From DASYPQ01 sp041488095 (GTDB lineage Bacteria > Planctomycetota > UBA1135 > GCA-002686595): a stretch of DNA of 64,000 nt. The stretch spans positions 1 through 64,000 of the forward strand of contig JBGPOP010000003.1 of NCBI GenBank assembly GCA_041488095.1, given 5' to 3'. The notes below the pieces were generated by a model. That model had not been told where the DNA came from and searched no databases. It was given only the letters and a program-made list of their open reading frames with translations. The position numbers and the translations under genes are program-made. This document shows positions 42,505 to 51,328 of the stretch, in pieces (the stretch's first letter is position 1; every line of letters starts with the position of its first letter).

Positions 42505-44478
42505 TCACGCCGAGAGTTCCCTTCCGATCGCGGACTCGGCGACCTTCACCTGGTTGCGGCCGGCGCTCTTGGCCAGATACACCGCGGCGTCGGCCGCCTT
42601 GAGGAGCGCATCGATCCCGGGCATGTCGGGCGTCCGCTCGGCGACGCCGAGGCTGACGGTCACGTTGGTGGAGAAGCCCGGCGAGTGGATGACATGACCC
42701 TCGATCGCGGCGCGCAGGCGCTCGGCCCCGACCGCGGCTTGCGTGGCGGTCGAGTTGGGGCAGACGACGACGAATTCCTCGCCACCCAATCGTGCGACAC
42801 CCTCGCCCTGACGAGCGCGCGAGCGCAGGACTTCGGCGACCTCCTTGAGCACCAGGTCGCCGATCTCGTGACCATGCCGGTCGTTGACGTTCTTGAACGT
42901 GTCGATGTCGACCATCATCACGGCCATCGGCGTCCCCGCGCGCGTCGAGTTCTGCCACTCCTCGGAGAGGCGGTCCCAGGCACAGCGGCGGTTCGGCAGT
43001 CCGGTCAGAGGATCGGTCAGGGCGGCCGTCCGCAGCCTGCGGTTCAAGAGACCCAGCTCCCGGACCTGCTGTGCGGTGACCTGGCGCTCGATGTCCACCT
43101 CCTCCTTGAGCTCCATGACGCGCTGCCCAGCCCGGATGCGTGCGAGGAGGATCTTGGGGTTGAAGGGCTTGGTGACGTATTCGTCGACTCCGGAGTCGTA
43201 GGCCTCGACGACCTGGTCCTCTTGGTCCCGTCCCGTGAGGAGGATGAAGAACATCTCGCGTCCGCTCTGGATGAAGCGCAGGGCCTTGCACAACTCGACG
43301 CCGTCCATCTGGGGCATCATCCAGTCGGCGACGACGGCCTGGAGATTGGTCTGGAGCGCGATCTGGAGCGCCTCGATTCCGTCGGAGGCGCACTTCACGT
43401 CGTGGCCCGCCTGCTCGAGCACGCGCCGGAGCTGCGCGAGGGAGGTCGGATCGTCGTCGACGGCGAGGATGCGCAGGCCCTTCCCACTGCGCGGCGAGGT
43501 GTCGACCTCGTCCGGCTCCACCACCGGCGTGGCGTCCTCTCGAGCGGCGCTCGGGATCCCGATCGGGACCCAGGCGGAGGCGATGCGTTCGCTCAGCACG
43601 CGGGCGACCTCCGCGTGGACCCTTCGTGCCGCCTCCTCGGAGAGACCCAGCCCGTCCCGCAGGTGCGGAAGGGCTCGATCGGCCCCGGCGGAAGTCCTCC
43701 GGTCGTCGCTGTCGACGCGCTCTTCGGCCAGCTGCTGCGCGCATCGCAGGACGCCTGCAAGGTCGAGGGCTTCCGCGTCTTCCGTGTCTGCGGGCGCGTG
43801 CACTCCTTCGTAGAGGCACACCGCGCGTGCGAAGGATCTCCGCAGGCCCCAGTGCTCGAACAGACAGGCGCCGACCTCGGCGTGGTCGATCTCCAGGTGC
43901 TCGCGCTCGAGACGGGAGATCGCGCCGCTCTGGCCCTCCGGGCAGGCCGCGAGAAGGGCGGAATACTCGCTCGGGTAGACGCTGGCGAGAGCGAGGCGGC
44001 CGATGTCCGCGAGGAGCCCGAGGGTGTAGGCCGCCTCGGGCGAGCCACGCAGGGTCGATCGGACGATGACTTCCATGGCGACGGCGCGAGCCAGGGAGGT
44101 CGCCCAGTACCGCTCGTAGTCGAAATTGGGGCACTCGCGGGGGCCGTCGTCCGTGACGAGCGAGAGATCGCGCACGGCCAGGAGGAGCTCGCGCGGACCG
44201 AGGAGCTCGATCGCCGCCTCCACGGTCTCGACCGGCTTCGCGCTCGCCGGCGAGAGGGGTTGCGCCCTCTTGAGGAGCCTTCCCGTCAGGGCCGGGTCGA
44301 CGCGGATGGCGCTGGCGATCTCCGCGGGCGAGAGGCTTTCGCGCCGGGCGAATTCCACGAGGAGCCTGGCGACCCCCGGCGAAGAGGGCAGCCTCCCCAT
44401 CAGGATCTGCTCTTCGAAGGTGTTCTTGATCATGTCAGGGTGCGCAGGGCGCCAATCGATCGAGCGTCGAGCCGTCAT
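42505..44478 (-). CDS. HDOD-REC-GGDEF signalling protein (paralogue of downstream gene)
   Basis: The protein has 657 residues from the ATG at 44478, 6 bp after the HPt stop; an ATG at 44433 is a possible alternative. The architecture equals the next gene. HDOD spans about 20-265. The receiver domain spans about 335-450, with phosphoacceptor Asp in 'VVADWMMPQMDG' and Lys in 'YVTKPFNP'. GGDEF spans about 490-645 with active 'GGEEF'. Unlike its neighbour, the position of the RxxD inhibitory site reads 'RQGE', so feedback inhibition by c-di-GMP is probably lost. The two genes appear to be a tandem duplication that has diverged. Confidence 0.9.
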   Translation of the reverse strand: MTARRSIDWRPAHPDMIKNTFEEQILMGRLPSSPGVARLLVEFARRESLSPAEIASAIRVDPALTGRLLKRAQPLSPASAKPVETVEAAIELLGPRELLLAVRDLSLVTDDGPRECPNFDYERYWATSLARAVAMEVIVRSTLRGSPEAAYTLGLLADIGRLALASVYPSEYSALLAACPEGQSGAISRLEREHLEIDHAEVGACLFEHWGLRRSFARAVCLYEGVHAPADTEDAEALDLAGVLRCAQQLAEERVDSDDRRTSAGADRALPHLRDGLGLSEEAARRVHAEVARVLSERIASAWVPIGIPSAAREDATPVVEPDEVDTSPRSGKGLRILAVDDDPTSLAQLRRVLEQAGHDVKCASDGIEALQIALQTNLQAVVADWMMPQMDGVELCKALRFIQSGREMFFILLTGRDQEDQVVEAYDSGVDEYVTKPFNPKILLARIRAGQRVMELKEEVDIERQVTAQQVRELGLLNRRLRTAALTDPLTGLPNRRCAWDRLSEEWQNSTRAGTPMAVMMVDIDTFKNVNDRHGHEIGDLVLKEVAEVLRSRARQGEGVARLGGEEFVVVCPNSTATQAAVGAERLRAAIEGHVIHSPGFSTNVTVSLGVAERTPDMPGIDALLKAADAAVYLAKSAGRNQVKVAESAIGRELSA

Positions 44479-44484
44479 CCTCGG

Positions 44485-44868
44485 TCAGGACCTCAGGGAA
44501 CGCAGCGCAGTCTCGGCCTCGGCCAGGGAGCGCGCCGAGGCGTCGCAGAGCTCCGGCAGACACTGGGTACGGTTCGTGCGCGTGCTCTCCACGATGCGCC
44601 GGCACAGATCGGAGAGGCCGAGCGCGCCGATGTTCGCACTGCTCGACTTGAGCGTGTGTGCACCCCGTTCCACGCGCTTGATGTCCCCTCCGGCGAGCCC
44701 CTCGGTGATGTCCTTCATCCGCTGCGGCGCGTCCTCGAGGAAGATCTCGATCAGTTCGGCGAGCAACTCGGGCTCGTCGTCGCCTCCCAGATCGCGCAGA
44801 CCCTGGATGACCTGCATGTCGATGGCGCCGAGGCTTGCGGAGGGATCGTTCGTGGGGTCGGGGCTCAT
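44485..44868 (-). CDS. Histidine phosphotransfer (HPt) protein
   Basis: The protein has 127 residues. A single HPt helical bundle (about 20-115) contains the phosphorylated His in 'GAHTLKSSSANIGA'. HPt proteins shuttle phosphate between receiver domains. It is the first gene of a three-gene unit with two REC-GGDEF proteins, 6 bp before the next, so those receivers are its likely partners. No hybrid histidine kinase is in the window. Confidence 0.92.
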   Translation of the reverse strand: MSPDPTNDPSASLGAIDMQVIQGLRDLGGDDEPELLAELIEIFLEDAPQRMKDITEGLAGGDIKRVERGAHTLKSSSANIGALGLSDLCRRIVESTRTNRTQCLPELCDASARSLAEAETALRSLRS

Positions 44869-45206
44869 GGGATGGTCTGTCGCGTGAGGGCGAGGGCCGA
44901 GGCTTCGTGCTCCTACCTGGACAGCCGACGACGTGACGTGGGTCCGAGCCGCGCCCGACGCGTCTTCAGGGCGAGGATCACGGAGCCGGCTTCCGCGGGA
45001 CTCATCGGTTCCCGACCCCCCACGACTTGCGCAAGGGACGCGGGAAGAGGCCCTTCAACGGCTCGCGCGCGAAGGCGAGCGGAAAGAATTTCCTATCGCC
45101 GCCTCAGCGCACACCCGGCTGACGAAGAAGCCGAGCTTCCCGCGCGGCGCCAACCTCGGTCTTGCGGATGACCCGCCGGGGGAGCCGGCGGATCATCCGC
45201 GGTGCA
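44869..45206. other. 338-bp intergenic region with a terminator
   Basis: This lies upstream of the HPt gene and downstream of the P-domain protein gene, both on the minus strand. It must contain the promoter of the HPt/GGDEF unit. The only structure I see is the large hairpin at 45164-45200. Confidence 0.4.
45164..45200 (-). terminator. Long hairpin terminator of the P-domain protein gene
   Basis: Two 16-nt arms (45164-45179 and 45185-45200) pair at 15 of 16 positions around a 5-nt loop, 7 bp past the stop codon. No U-tract follows. Confidence 0.65.
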
Positions 45207-46304
45207 TCAAGGCGCCCAGACGACGGAACCCGCCTGGCTGTCGTTGAAGGTGCTCGCCGTGTTGCCACACGGGCCCGCCGCAGCCGGATCGCGGTAGTAG
45301 GTCATGTAGTAGCGCGACTCGCCCGCCGAGATGGGGTTGCCCAGCGCGGCGGATCGCGTGTGGACGTCCGGATCTCCCCCGCCCGGCCGTGTGATCGCAC
45401 CGCCCGAGGCACCGCCGGTGTAGAGACGCTTCAGGATCCCGGCCACGCATCGGACGCCGGCGCCGTAGGGAACGCCGGTGCTGTTGCTGGCCGTGCCTTG
45501 CAGGAAGATGGTCAGCGACGTGTTGTTCTCACCCGTGGAGGTGAAGACCAACGTGTCCGCCATGAGCGAGGCGTTCCCGGTCGCGGAAAGGGAGGCGCCT
45601 CCCGACATCGCGCCGAAGTTGTTGCAGCCGCGCCCCGAACCCGAAGGCGGGTTGGTGCAAGGGCAGGCGATCACGCCGCTCGCGCCCGGATCGCAGTAGG
45701 ACGCGAACCCGACCCCGTCCGTGCCCTCCAGCGTCCAACCGGTGATCGAGCCCGTGTCGATGTTGAACCAGTCGACGATGTTCAGGGTCCACGTTCCGGC
45801 CGGACCGGTGATCGAGTTCAGGGCCGTGTTGCTGATCAGGTACGTGCCGCTCGTCCACTGGCCTGCGCCGGTGTTGAGGTACTGGTTGTACGTTCCCCCG
45901 TTGATGTTCACCCCGCCTTGGTTCAGCGCCGCGCCGCCGGACTGGACGATGTTGTAGTCGCCGGCGTTGTAGTTCCCGCTGTCGCCCGAGTTGGTCCCGT
46001 TGAAGCCGGGCCGGACGATCACGTTGTAGTTGAGGCCGCCCGGGTCGCTCAGGAACACGTGGATGTCGCCCCTGTAGGTGTGGTTGAGGCCGAGCAATCG
46101 GACTGCCGTGATGCTCGTCGCGGGATTCGCAACCGAGACGGTGCTGGTCAGCGTCGCCCAGGTGGGCTGGGAGTTCCACAGCCCGGGCGAGTTGGGACAG
46201 TCCGGGATCGCGCCTCCGGCTCCGGAGACGGAGAAGTTGTTGGCCGCGGCGGTCGCACCGAGAGCCGCGCAGAAGAGGATCCTGGGAAAAAGGCTGTTCC
46301 TCAT
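45207..46304 (-). CDS. Secreted P-domain (proprotein-convertase-like) protein with planctomycete C-terminal module
   Basis: The protein has 365 residues with a signal peptide ('ILFCAALGATAAANN'). Residues about 20-205 resemble a P/Homo B domain: 'NHTYRGDIHVFLSDPGG' and 'GTWTLNIVDWF' then 'GSITGWTLEGT' are its usual core strands. The C-terminal ~155 residues are the same module as in 29832-31610 ('YCDPGASGVIACPC', 'IFLQGTASN', 'AGVRCVAGIL', 'RSAALGNPI', 'YYRDP'). No protease domain is present, so the P domain probably serves adhesion or assembly. The gene stands alone and ends at a strong hairpin. Confidence 0.8.
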   Translation of the reverse strand: MRNSLFPRILFCAALGATAAANNFSVSGAGGAIPDCPNSPGLWNSQPTWATLTSTVSVANPATSITAVRLLGLNHTYRGDIHVFLSDPGGLNYNVIVRPGFNGTNSGDSGNYNAGDYNIVQSGGAALNQGGVNINGGTYNQYLNTGAGQWTSGTYLISNTALNSITGPAGTWTLNIVDWFNIDTGSITGWTLEGTDGVGFASYCDPGASGVIACPCTNPPSGSGRGCNNFGAMSGGASLSATGNASLMADTLVFTSTGENNTSLTIFLQGTASNSTGVPYGAGVRCVAGILKRLYTGGASGGAITRPGGGDPDVHTRSAALGNPISAGESRYYMTYYRDPAAAGPCGNTASTFNDSQAGSVVWAP

Positions 46305-46532
46305 GGTTGCTCCTTGTGGATTCGGGACGAAGCTCCACGCAGGTCGCCGGTTCGCCCTCCCGGAGGGCGGGCGGCCCCGGGTCGCTGTCCTCGCTCCCGC
46401 ATTCTCCTCCGCCCTTCGCGGCCGGGATGCTGCAAGTGGCTTTTTTCCGTCGGATCGCGGGGATGGCGTCCGGGACGGATCCCGGGCCGGGCGCTCGTGC
46501 AGGACCCGTCCCGCGACCCGATCGCGCCCCGC

Positions 46533-48635
46533 CTAGCGCCGCTCGATCTCGTCGGCCAGGGCTCCGCAGCCGTAGACCTTGCGCATCGCCTCGACCATCG
46601 CGCGGGCGTCGACCGCGACAGCCCGGGCCTGCTCCTCGGTGTAGGCGATGTCGAGCACCAGGCTCTGGATGTTCCCGTCGAAGATCAGGCCGACGACGTC
46701 GCCCTTGCGGTCGACGACGGGGCTGCCCGAGTTGCCGCCGATGATGTCGCAGGTCGAGACGAAGTTGAAGGGCGTGTTCAGCTCGAGCTTGTCCTTCGCC
46801 GCCGCGAAGCGCGCCGGGACCTCGAACGGGTACTGGCCCTTGCGCTCCTTCGAGCGCTCGTACAGGCCCGCGAAGTTCGTGAACGGCGGAACCTGCTTGC
46901 CGTTCTCCTCGTAGCCCTTCACGACGCCGTAGGAGAGCCGCAGCGTGAAGGTCGCGTCGGGATACTGGTCCTCGCCGTTCACGGCGAACTGGGCCGCGGC
47001 GATCTTGGCGTAGCCCTCGCGCTCCGCGCTCTCGACCGTGTCCTCGTAGCGCTTGCGCAACGCGCGGTTCTCCGCGTCGAGGTCGATGGCAAGCTGGATG
47101 AGGGGATCGCCGGCGGTGGCGCTCGCGGAAGCGTTGATCGTCTTCGCGCCGCCCTCGGCGATGCGTTTGCGCTCGGCCACGTCCTTGAGCTTCGTTGCGT
47201 GCACGAGCTGCTCGGCTCGGACGCGCGGGGAGAGCCCCGAGAGGGCCCGGACGACGGCCGGATCCTCGCCGCCCAGGAGCTCGGCCATGAGCTGGAGGCC
47301 GCTCGCAAGGTTGTCGATCTCCAGATCGTCGTAGATCGGCGCGGGCGAAAAGAGCTGGAGCTCGAGCGACTTCCGGTTGCTCTCGCTGAACTCGCGCAGG
47401 CGCTCGGCGTTCTCCTTGGGCATCTCGTCGGCCATCCGGACGAGGGTGCGGGCGATCCCGAAGAGCTGGCCGAGGCCGCCCCGGCCGACGCCCGGCGCGG
47501 AGTAGCGCTTGTAGAACTCGCCGTAACCGCGCTCGGCCGAGGCAATCCGGTCCCACGCGTCCCCCCACTCCTTCTTCCATTCCGGCTTGGCCTCGACCGC
47601 GGCGCGCAGAGCGCGTTCGGCATCCGCCTTCCGGCCGAGGAACCGCGCATCCTGCAGGCCGGCCAGGATGCCCGTGCGCGCCTTGCGGGTGTTCTGGATC
47701 CCGAAGAAGTCGCCCTCGGCGATGCGGCGGAACTCCTCGCTGCGTCCGGAGAAGGTGGCGAACTGCACCTCGCGCCGCCACAGGTTGCGCATGAACATCG
47801 GGTAGGCGACGTCGCGCAGGAACTTCAGGTGATCGACCGTGTTCAGGCGCTCGGTCCGGCCCGGGTGCCCGGCCACGAACACGAGATCGTTCACCGCGGC
47901 GCCTTGCTTGCTCCAGCGCAGGTAGTGCTCCGGCGCGAGCGGCTTGTCGTTCTCGTAGATGCGGAAGAAGCACATGTCCAGGTCGAAGCGCGGGTACTCG
48001 AAGTTGTCCGCATCGCCGCCGAAGAAGGCGATGCCCTTCTCGGGCGCCATGACCAGGCGCACGTCCGTGTAGCGCTTGTAGCGGTAGAGGTGGTAGCGCC
48101 CGCCCTGGTAGAGCGTGACGACCTCGCTCTTCATCCCGGTCGCGTCCTGCGATTCCTTCTCGATCGTCGACATCATCTTGCGCCTGGCGGTGTTCGCGTC
48201 GGCGGAAGGCATGTCGGGCTTCGCGGCGCCCTTGACGCGGTCGGTGACGTCCTCGATCGACCACAGCACGACCATCTCGATGTCGGGGCACTTCACCTCG
48301 TCGATCTGGGACTTGGCGTAGAAGCCCTTCTCGATCAGGTTGTTCTCGGACGTCGAGAGCTTCTCGAGCATGTCCGAGCCGACGTGGTGATTGGTCATCA
48401 CGAGCCCGGCCGAGGAGACGATCGAGCCCGAACCGCCGCTCGAGATGCGCACGCAGGATTTTTGAAGATGATCGAGCCACTTCGCGTCGGCCTCGAAGCC
48501 GTACTTCGAATGGAGCTGCTTCGCGGGAGGTCGGTTGAAGAGCCACATGCCTTCGTCGCAGCGGGCGGAGGCGGCTGCGAGGGAGAGGACGGCGGCGAGC
48601 AAGGCCACGCGGGCGGAGAGGCTTCTCGGTGTCAT
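46533..48635 (-). CDS. S46-family dipeptidyl-peptidase (DPP7-like)
   Basis: The protein has 700 residues with a signal peptide ('ALLAAVLSLAAASARCDEGM'), matching the ~720-residue S46 family. The catalytic triad is readable: His in 'VMTNHHVGS' (about residue 84), Asp in 'GGDADNFEYPR', Ser in 'GGNSGSPV'. Following the Ser, 'LIFDGNIQS' has Gly where DPP11 enzymes have the Arg that selects Asp/Glu, so a DPP7-type preference for hydrophobic P1 residues is expected. It releases dipeptides from the N-termini of peptides in the periplasm. It is divergent from the cytochrome gene. Confidence 0.93.
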   Translation of the reverse strand: MTPRSLSARVALLAAVLSLAAASARCDEGMWLFNRPPAKQLHSKYGFEADAKWLDHLQKSCVRISSGGSGSIVSSAGLVMTNHHVGSDMLEKLSTSENNLIEKGFYAKSQIDEVKCPDIEMVVLWSIEDVTDRVKGAAKPDMPSADANTARRKMMSTIEKESQDATGMKSEVVTLYQGGRYHLYRYKRYTDVRLVMAPEKGIAFFGGDADNFEYPRFDLDMCFFRIYENDKPLAPEHYLRWSKQGAAVNDLVFVAGHPGRTERLNTVDHLKFLRDVAYPMFMRNLWRREVQFATFSGRSEEFRRIAEGDFFGIQNTRKARTGILAGLQDARFLGRKADAERALRAAVEAKPEWKKEWGDAWDRIASAERGYGEFYKRYSAPGVGRGGLGQLFGIARTLVRMADEMPKENAERLREFSESNRKSLELQLFSPAPIYDDLEIDNLASGLQLMAELLGGEDPAVVRALSGLSPRVRAEQLVHATKLKDVAERKRIAEGGAKTINASASATAGDPLIQLAIDLDAENRALRKRYEDTVESAEREGYAKIAAAQFAVNGEDQYPDATFTLRLSYGVVKGYEENGKQVPPFTNFAGLYERSKERKGQYPFEVPARFAAAKDKLELNTPFNFVSTCDIIGGNSGSPVVDRKGDVVGLIFDGNIQSLVLDIAYTEEQARAVAVDARAMVEAMRKVYGCGALADEIERR

Positions 48636-48697
48636 GGGAGCGTTCCTGTGCGGGAAAACTGGCGCGGAGGAGGAGCGACGAGCATACTCGTCCGCCC

Positions 48698-49399
48698 GTG
48701 CCGACGAAAGCCGAACCGCGGGGATGGCTCGCCGCTTCGGCCGCCCTCTTCTCGGGCATTGCGCTGTTCGCCGTCGCCTGCGCGGCGAGCCGCGAGGCGC
48801 TCGAGGCGCGAGCGGCCGCTCGCGCGGGGGATGCGGAGTGCGCGCGCTGCCACGCGGAGGCGGCCGAGGAGCTGGAGGCTTCGCGCCACCACGGCGGGCT
48901 GGCCCGCTTCGTCGGATGTCTCGACTGCCACACGCCCCACCCCGGCGACGCGAGCGGCAAGCGCGGGCCGTCCGGCCTGCGGCAGCGCTGCGAGGACTGC
49001 CACGCGGAGATCGTCGCCGAGTTCCAGCTCCCCTTCGCGCACCCGCTCGGCGCCACGGTCGCGTGCACGAGCTGCCACACGCCTCACGGTCTGCCGCCGC
49101 GCGAGGAGCGCAGGCATGTGCGCGAGGAAGCCTGCGGGCAGTGCCACGCCGAGAAGCGCGGACCGTTCGTCTTCCCGCACGAAGGCGACCGCACGGAGAA
49201 GTGCGTCTCGTGCCACGAGCCGCACGGATCGCCGAACCGGCGGCTCCTGACCCACGCGGACTCGCGCTCGCTGTGCTTCTCCTGCCACGAGATCCTCGAC
49301 AAGTCGCACGTCCAGGGGCCCGGCTCGATCTACCGCGAGTGCCTGACCTGCCACACGGAGATCCACGGGTCGAACTGGAGCGATGCGCTGTTCCGGTAG
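48698..49399 (+). CDS. Octaheme c-type cytochrome lipoprotein (DmsE/MtrA-like)
   Basis: The protein has 233 residues from the GTG at 48698; an upstream start would overlap the divergent S46 gene. The N-terminal 'ASAALFSGIALFAVAC' is a signal with lipobox Cys28. Eight CxxCH heme-binding motifs follow in order: CARCH, CLDCH, CEDCH, CTSCH, CGQCH, CVSCH, CFSCH and CLTCH, interleaved with 'HTPHG'/'HEPHGS' distal His motifs typical of the DmsE/MtrA family, which usually has ten hemes. It lies 6 bp before the outer-membrane barrel gene, an arrangement like the mtrA-mtrB pair, so transfer of electrons across the outer membrane is likely. Confidence 0.88.
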   Translation: MPTKAEPRGWLAASAALFSGIALFAVACAASREALEARAAARAGDAECARCHAEAAEELEASRHHGGLARFVGCLDCHTPHPGDASGKRGPSGLRQRCEDCHAEIVAEFQLPFAHPLGATVACTSCHTPHGLPPREERRHVREEACGQCHAEKRGPFVFPHEGDRTEKCVSCHEPHGSPNRRLLTHADSRSLCFSCHEILDKSHVQGPGSIYRECLTCHTEIHGSNWSDALFR

Positions 49400-49405
49400 G
49401 CGTCC

Positions 49406-51313
49406 ATGCTCCCCCCGTGGCTGCCGGCGATGCTCGTGGCCCTGCCCATCCAGGGGGGGGATCCCGGGAGCGGCGGCGATTCCTCGCGATCGGGCTTCGA
49501 TCTCTCCGGCGAGGCGACGTTCGGATGGCGTTTCCTGGGTGTCCGCGGCAGCCGCTCGCAGTTCGACGAGGACCAGAACCTCGACCAGGGAGCCATCTTG
49601 CGGCAGCTGCGCATCGAAGGCCGCAATGCGCAACCCGCGGGCGGGATCCGGTCCTTCCTCCTGGATGCGTACGGCGTAGGCGATCCGCAGTCCTCCTACC
49701 GCGGCGAGATCGCCGGCTCGGCGCTGAAGGCCCTCGCGCGCTTCGACCGCACGCGGTTCTCGGGAGCCGCGGAGGACGACCTCCATCCCTTCGATTTCAA
49801 GCGGGAGCGCGGGTCGCTGCGCGTGGAGAGCGCGGGCTCGGGAGCGGGCGATCTCCGCGGCAGCCTCGGGTTCTCGTATGGCCGTCGCGACGGCTTCTCG
49901 CTCGGCACGCGCAGTGTCGGCTTCGGCTTCATCGACGGCATCCCGGTCAGACAGCGGGACGAGAACCGGGGCGTGGACGGCGATCTCGGGTTCGGCGCGC
50001 TGGGTTGGGACTTCAAGATCGATGGCGGGCTCGGACGCCTGGAGACGCGCGACCGCCGCGACGCCGCCGGGCCGGCACCCAACGACCCGAACACGACCGA
50101 CACGGAGAGGTTCCGCGCCCGCGGCGAGGCCACGTCGTCACGGATCGGCATGCGGGCGAGGCACTCCTTCGACGGCGGGAAGACGGCGGCCGACGGCGGC
50201 CTCGAGTACGACGATCTGAAGGGTGACGGGCACATGCACTCGTTCGAGACCGGCGTGCTCAGCGGGCCCGGGGACGACTTCCAGCGCACGACGACGAGCG
50301 ACGCGAACACCGTCGACAGGAGCCTCCGGATGGACGCGGGCTTGCGCAGGCAGGTCTCGCCGGGTCTGGCCTGGCGCGCGCGCATCGAGCGCGTCGAGGA
50401 GGTCGAGGGCGGAGACGTCGTGCGCGATTCCCTGCTCGAGGAACCGCCCGGCTCCACGCCGAGCGAATTGATCGAGAGCCAGTCGCTGAACTTCGACCGG
50501 ACGCTCGACATGGCCGAGGTGGGGGTCGAGACCGGGCTGACGGACTCGACGGACCTCGACGCGACCGTGGAAGTCGGGCGCGCACGGGAGAAGGTCCTCG
50601 ACACGTTCGGCGGGGTGACTCAGCACCGGTTCGACGACACGGTGAACGAGATCGGAGGCCGGGCGACGCTGTCGGTCGAGGCCTCGCGCGAGGTCGAGGT
50701 CGCGCTGTCGGCAGGCTACGAGATCGCGCCGACGCCCAATCAGGTCTCGCAGGCGTTTCTCACGCTCGAGGACGAACGCGGGTTGTTCGCCAGCGCGCGC
50801 GTGCGGTGGAAGGCGCGGCCGGGCGTCTCGCTCTCCGCCACCCTGAAGCACCGCGAGCGCGACATCCCGGCCTTCGGCTCGCACTACGAGTCGAACTCGC
50901 TCTCGCTCGCCGGCAGCTTCGTGCCGTCCGCGAGCTGGAGCGCGGATGCGAGCCTCTCGCTGCGCCAGTACGACCTGGCAGCGGACACGACGTTCATCCT
51001 CCTGGTCAACGGGACGCCGCAGCAATTGGACGAACGCGTGTTCTTTCGTGGCATGCAGACCGTGCTGGCGGGCTCGGTGAGTTGGCAGGTCTCCCCGTCG
51101 TTCCGCCCCCGGTTCGGGGCGAGCGGGGTGGTCGTGAACGGCGATGCCAACCTGCTCTACGGCGCGCTGCTGCTCGACCTGCCCTGGAAGCCGGGAAAGG
51201 ACCTCACGCTCGGCACCGAGATCGACCTGCACCGCTTCGACTCGCAGGAGAGCTCGGCGACGCGCGACTACGATTCGGCGGCCGTCCTGCTCTACGTTCG
51301 AACGGGCTTCTAG
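49406..51313 (+). CDS. Outer-membrane beta-barrel protein (MtrB-like), partner of the octaheme cytochrome
   Basis: The protein has 635 residues. A short signal-like N-terminus is followed by long alternating amphipathic strands throughout ('SLRVESAGSGAGDLRGSLG', 'ASVRW'-like patterns). It ends with a C-terminal Phe ('VLLYVRTGF'), the outer-membrane insertion signal. Acidic Asp/Arg-rich loops separate the strands. No cysteines or heme motifs are seen. The size and the position directly after a multiheme cytochrome fit the MtrB/PioB porin class, which sheathes the cytochrome. The CxxC motif at the N-terminus of some MtrB proteins is absent. The homology is inferred from architecture and context. 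Confidence 0.7.
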   Translation: MLPPWLPAMLVALPIQGGDPGSGGDSSRSGFDLSGEATFGWRFLGVRGSRSQFDEDQNLDQGAILRQLRIEGRNAQPAGGIRSFLLDAYGVGDPQSSYRGEIAGSALKALARFDRTRFSGAAEDDLHPFDFKRERGSLRVESAGSGAGDLRGSLGFSYGRRDGFSLGTRSVGFGFIDGIPVRQRDENRGVDGDLGFGALGWDFKIDGGLGRLETRDRRDAAGPAPNDPNTTDTERFRARGEATSSRIGMRARHSFDGGKTAADGGLEYDDLKGDGHMHSFETGVLSGPGDDFQRTTTSDANTVDRSLRMDAGLRRQVSPGLAWRARIERVEEVEGGDVVRDSLLEEPPGSTPSELIESQSLNFDRTLDMAEVGVETGLTDSTDLDATVEVGRAREKVLDTFGGVTQHRFDDTVNEIGGRATLSVEASREVEVALSAGYEIAPTPNQVSQAFLTLEDERGLFASARVRWKARPGVSLSATLKHRERDIPAFGSHYESNSLSLAGSFVPSASWSADASLSLRQYDLAADTTFILLVNGTPQQLDERVFFRGMQTVLAGSVSWQVSPSFRPRFGASGVVVNGDANLLYGALLLDLPWKPGKDLTLGTEIDLHRFDSQESSATRDYDSAAVLLYVRTGF

Positions 51314-51328
51314 CCGGCAGACGGGGTT

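Noticed and set aside
48629..48697. Upstream start of the octaheme cytochrome gene at 48629
   Set aside because: It would overlap the divergent S46 start and place about 23 Arg-rich residues before the signal peptide.
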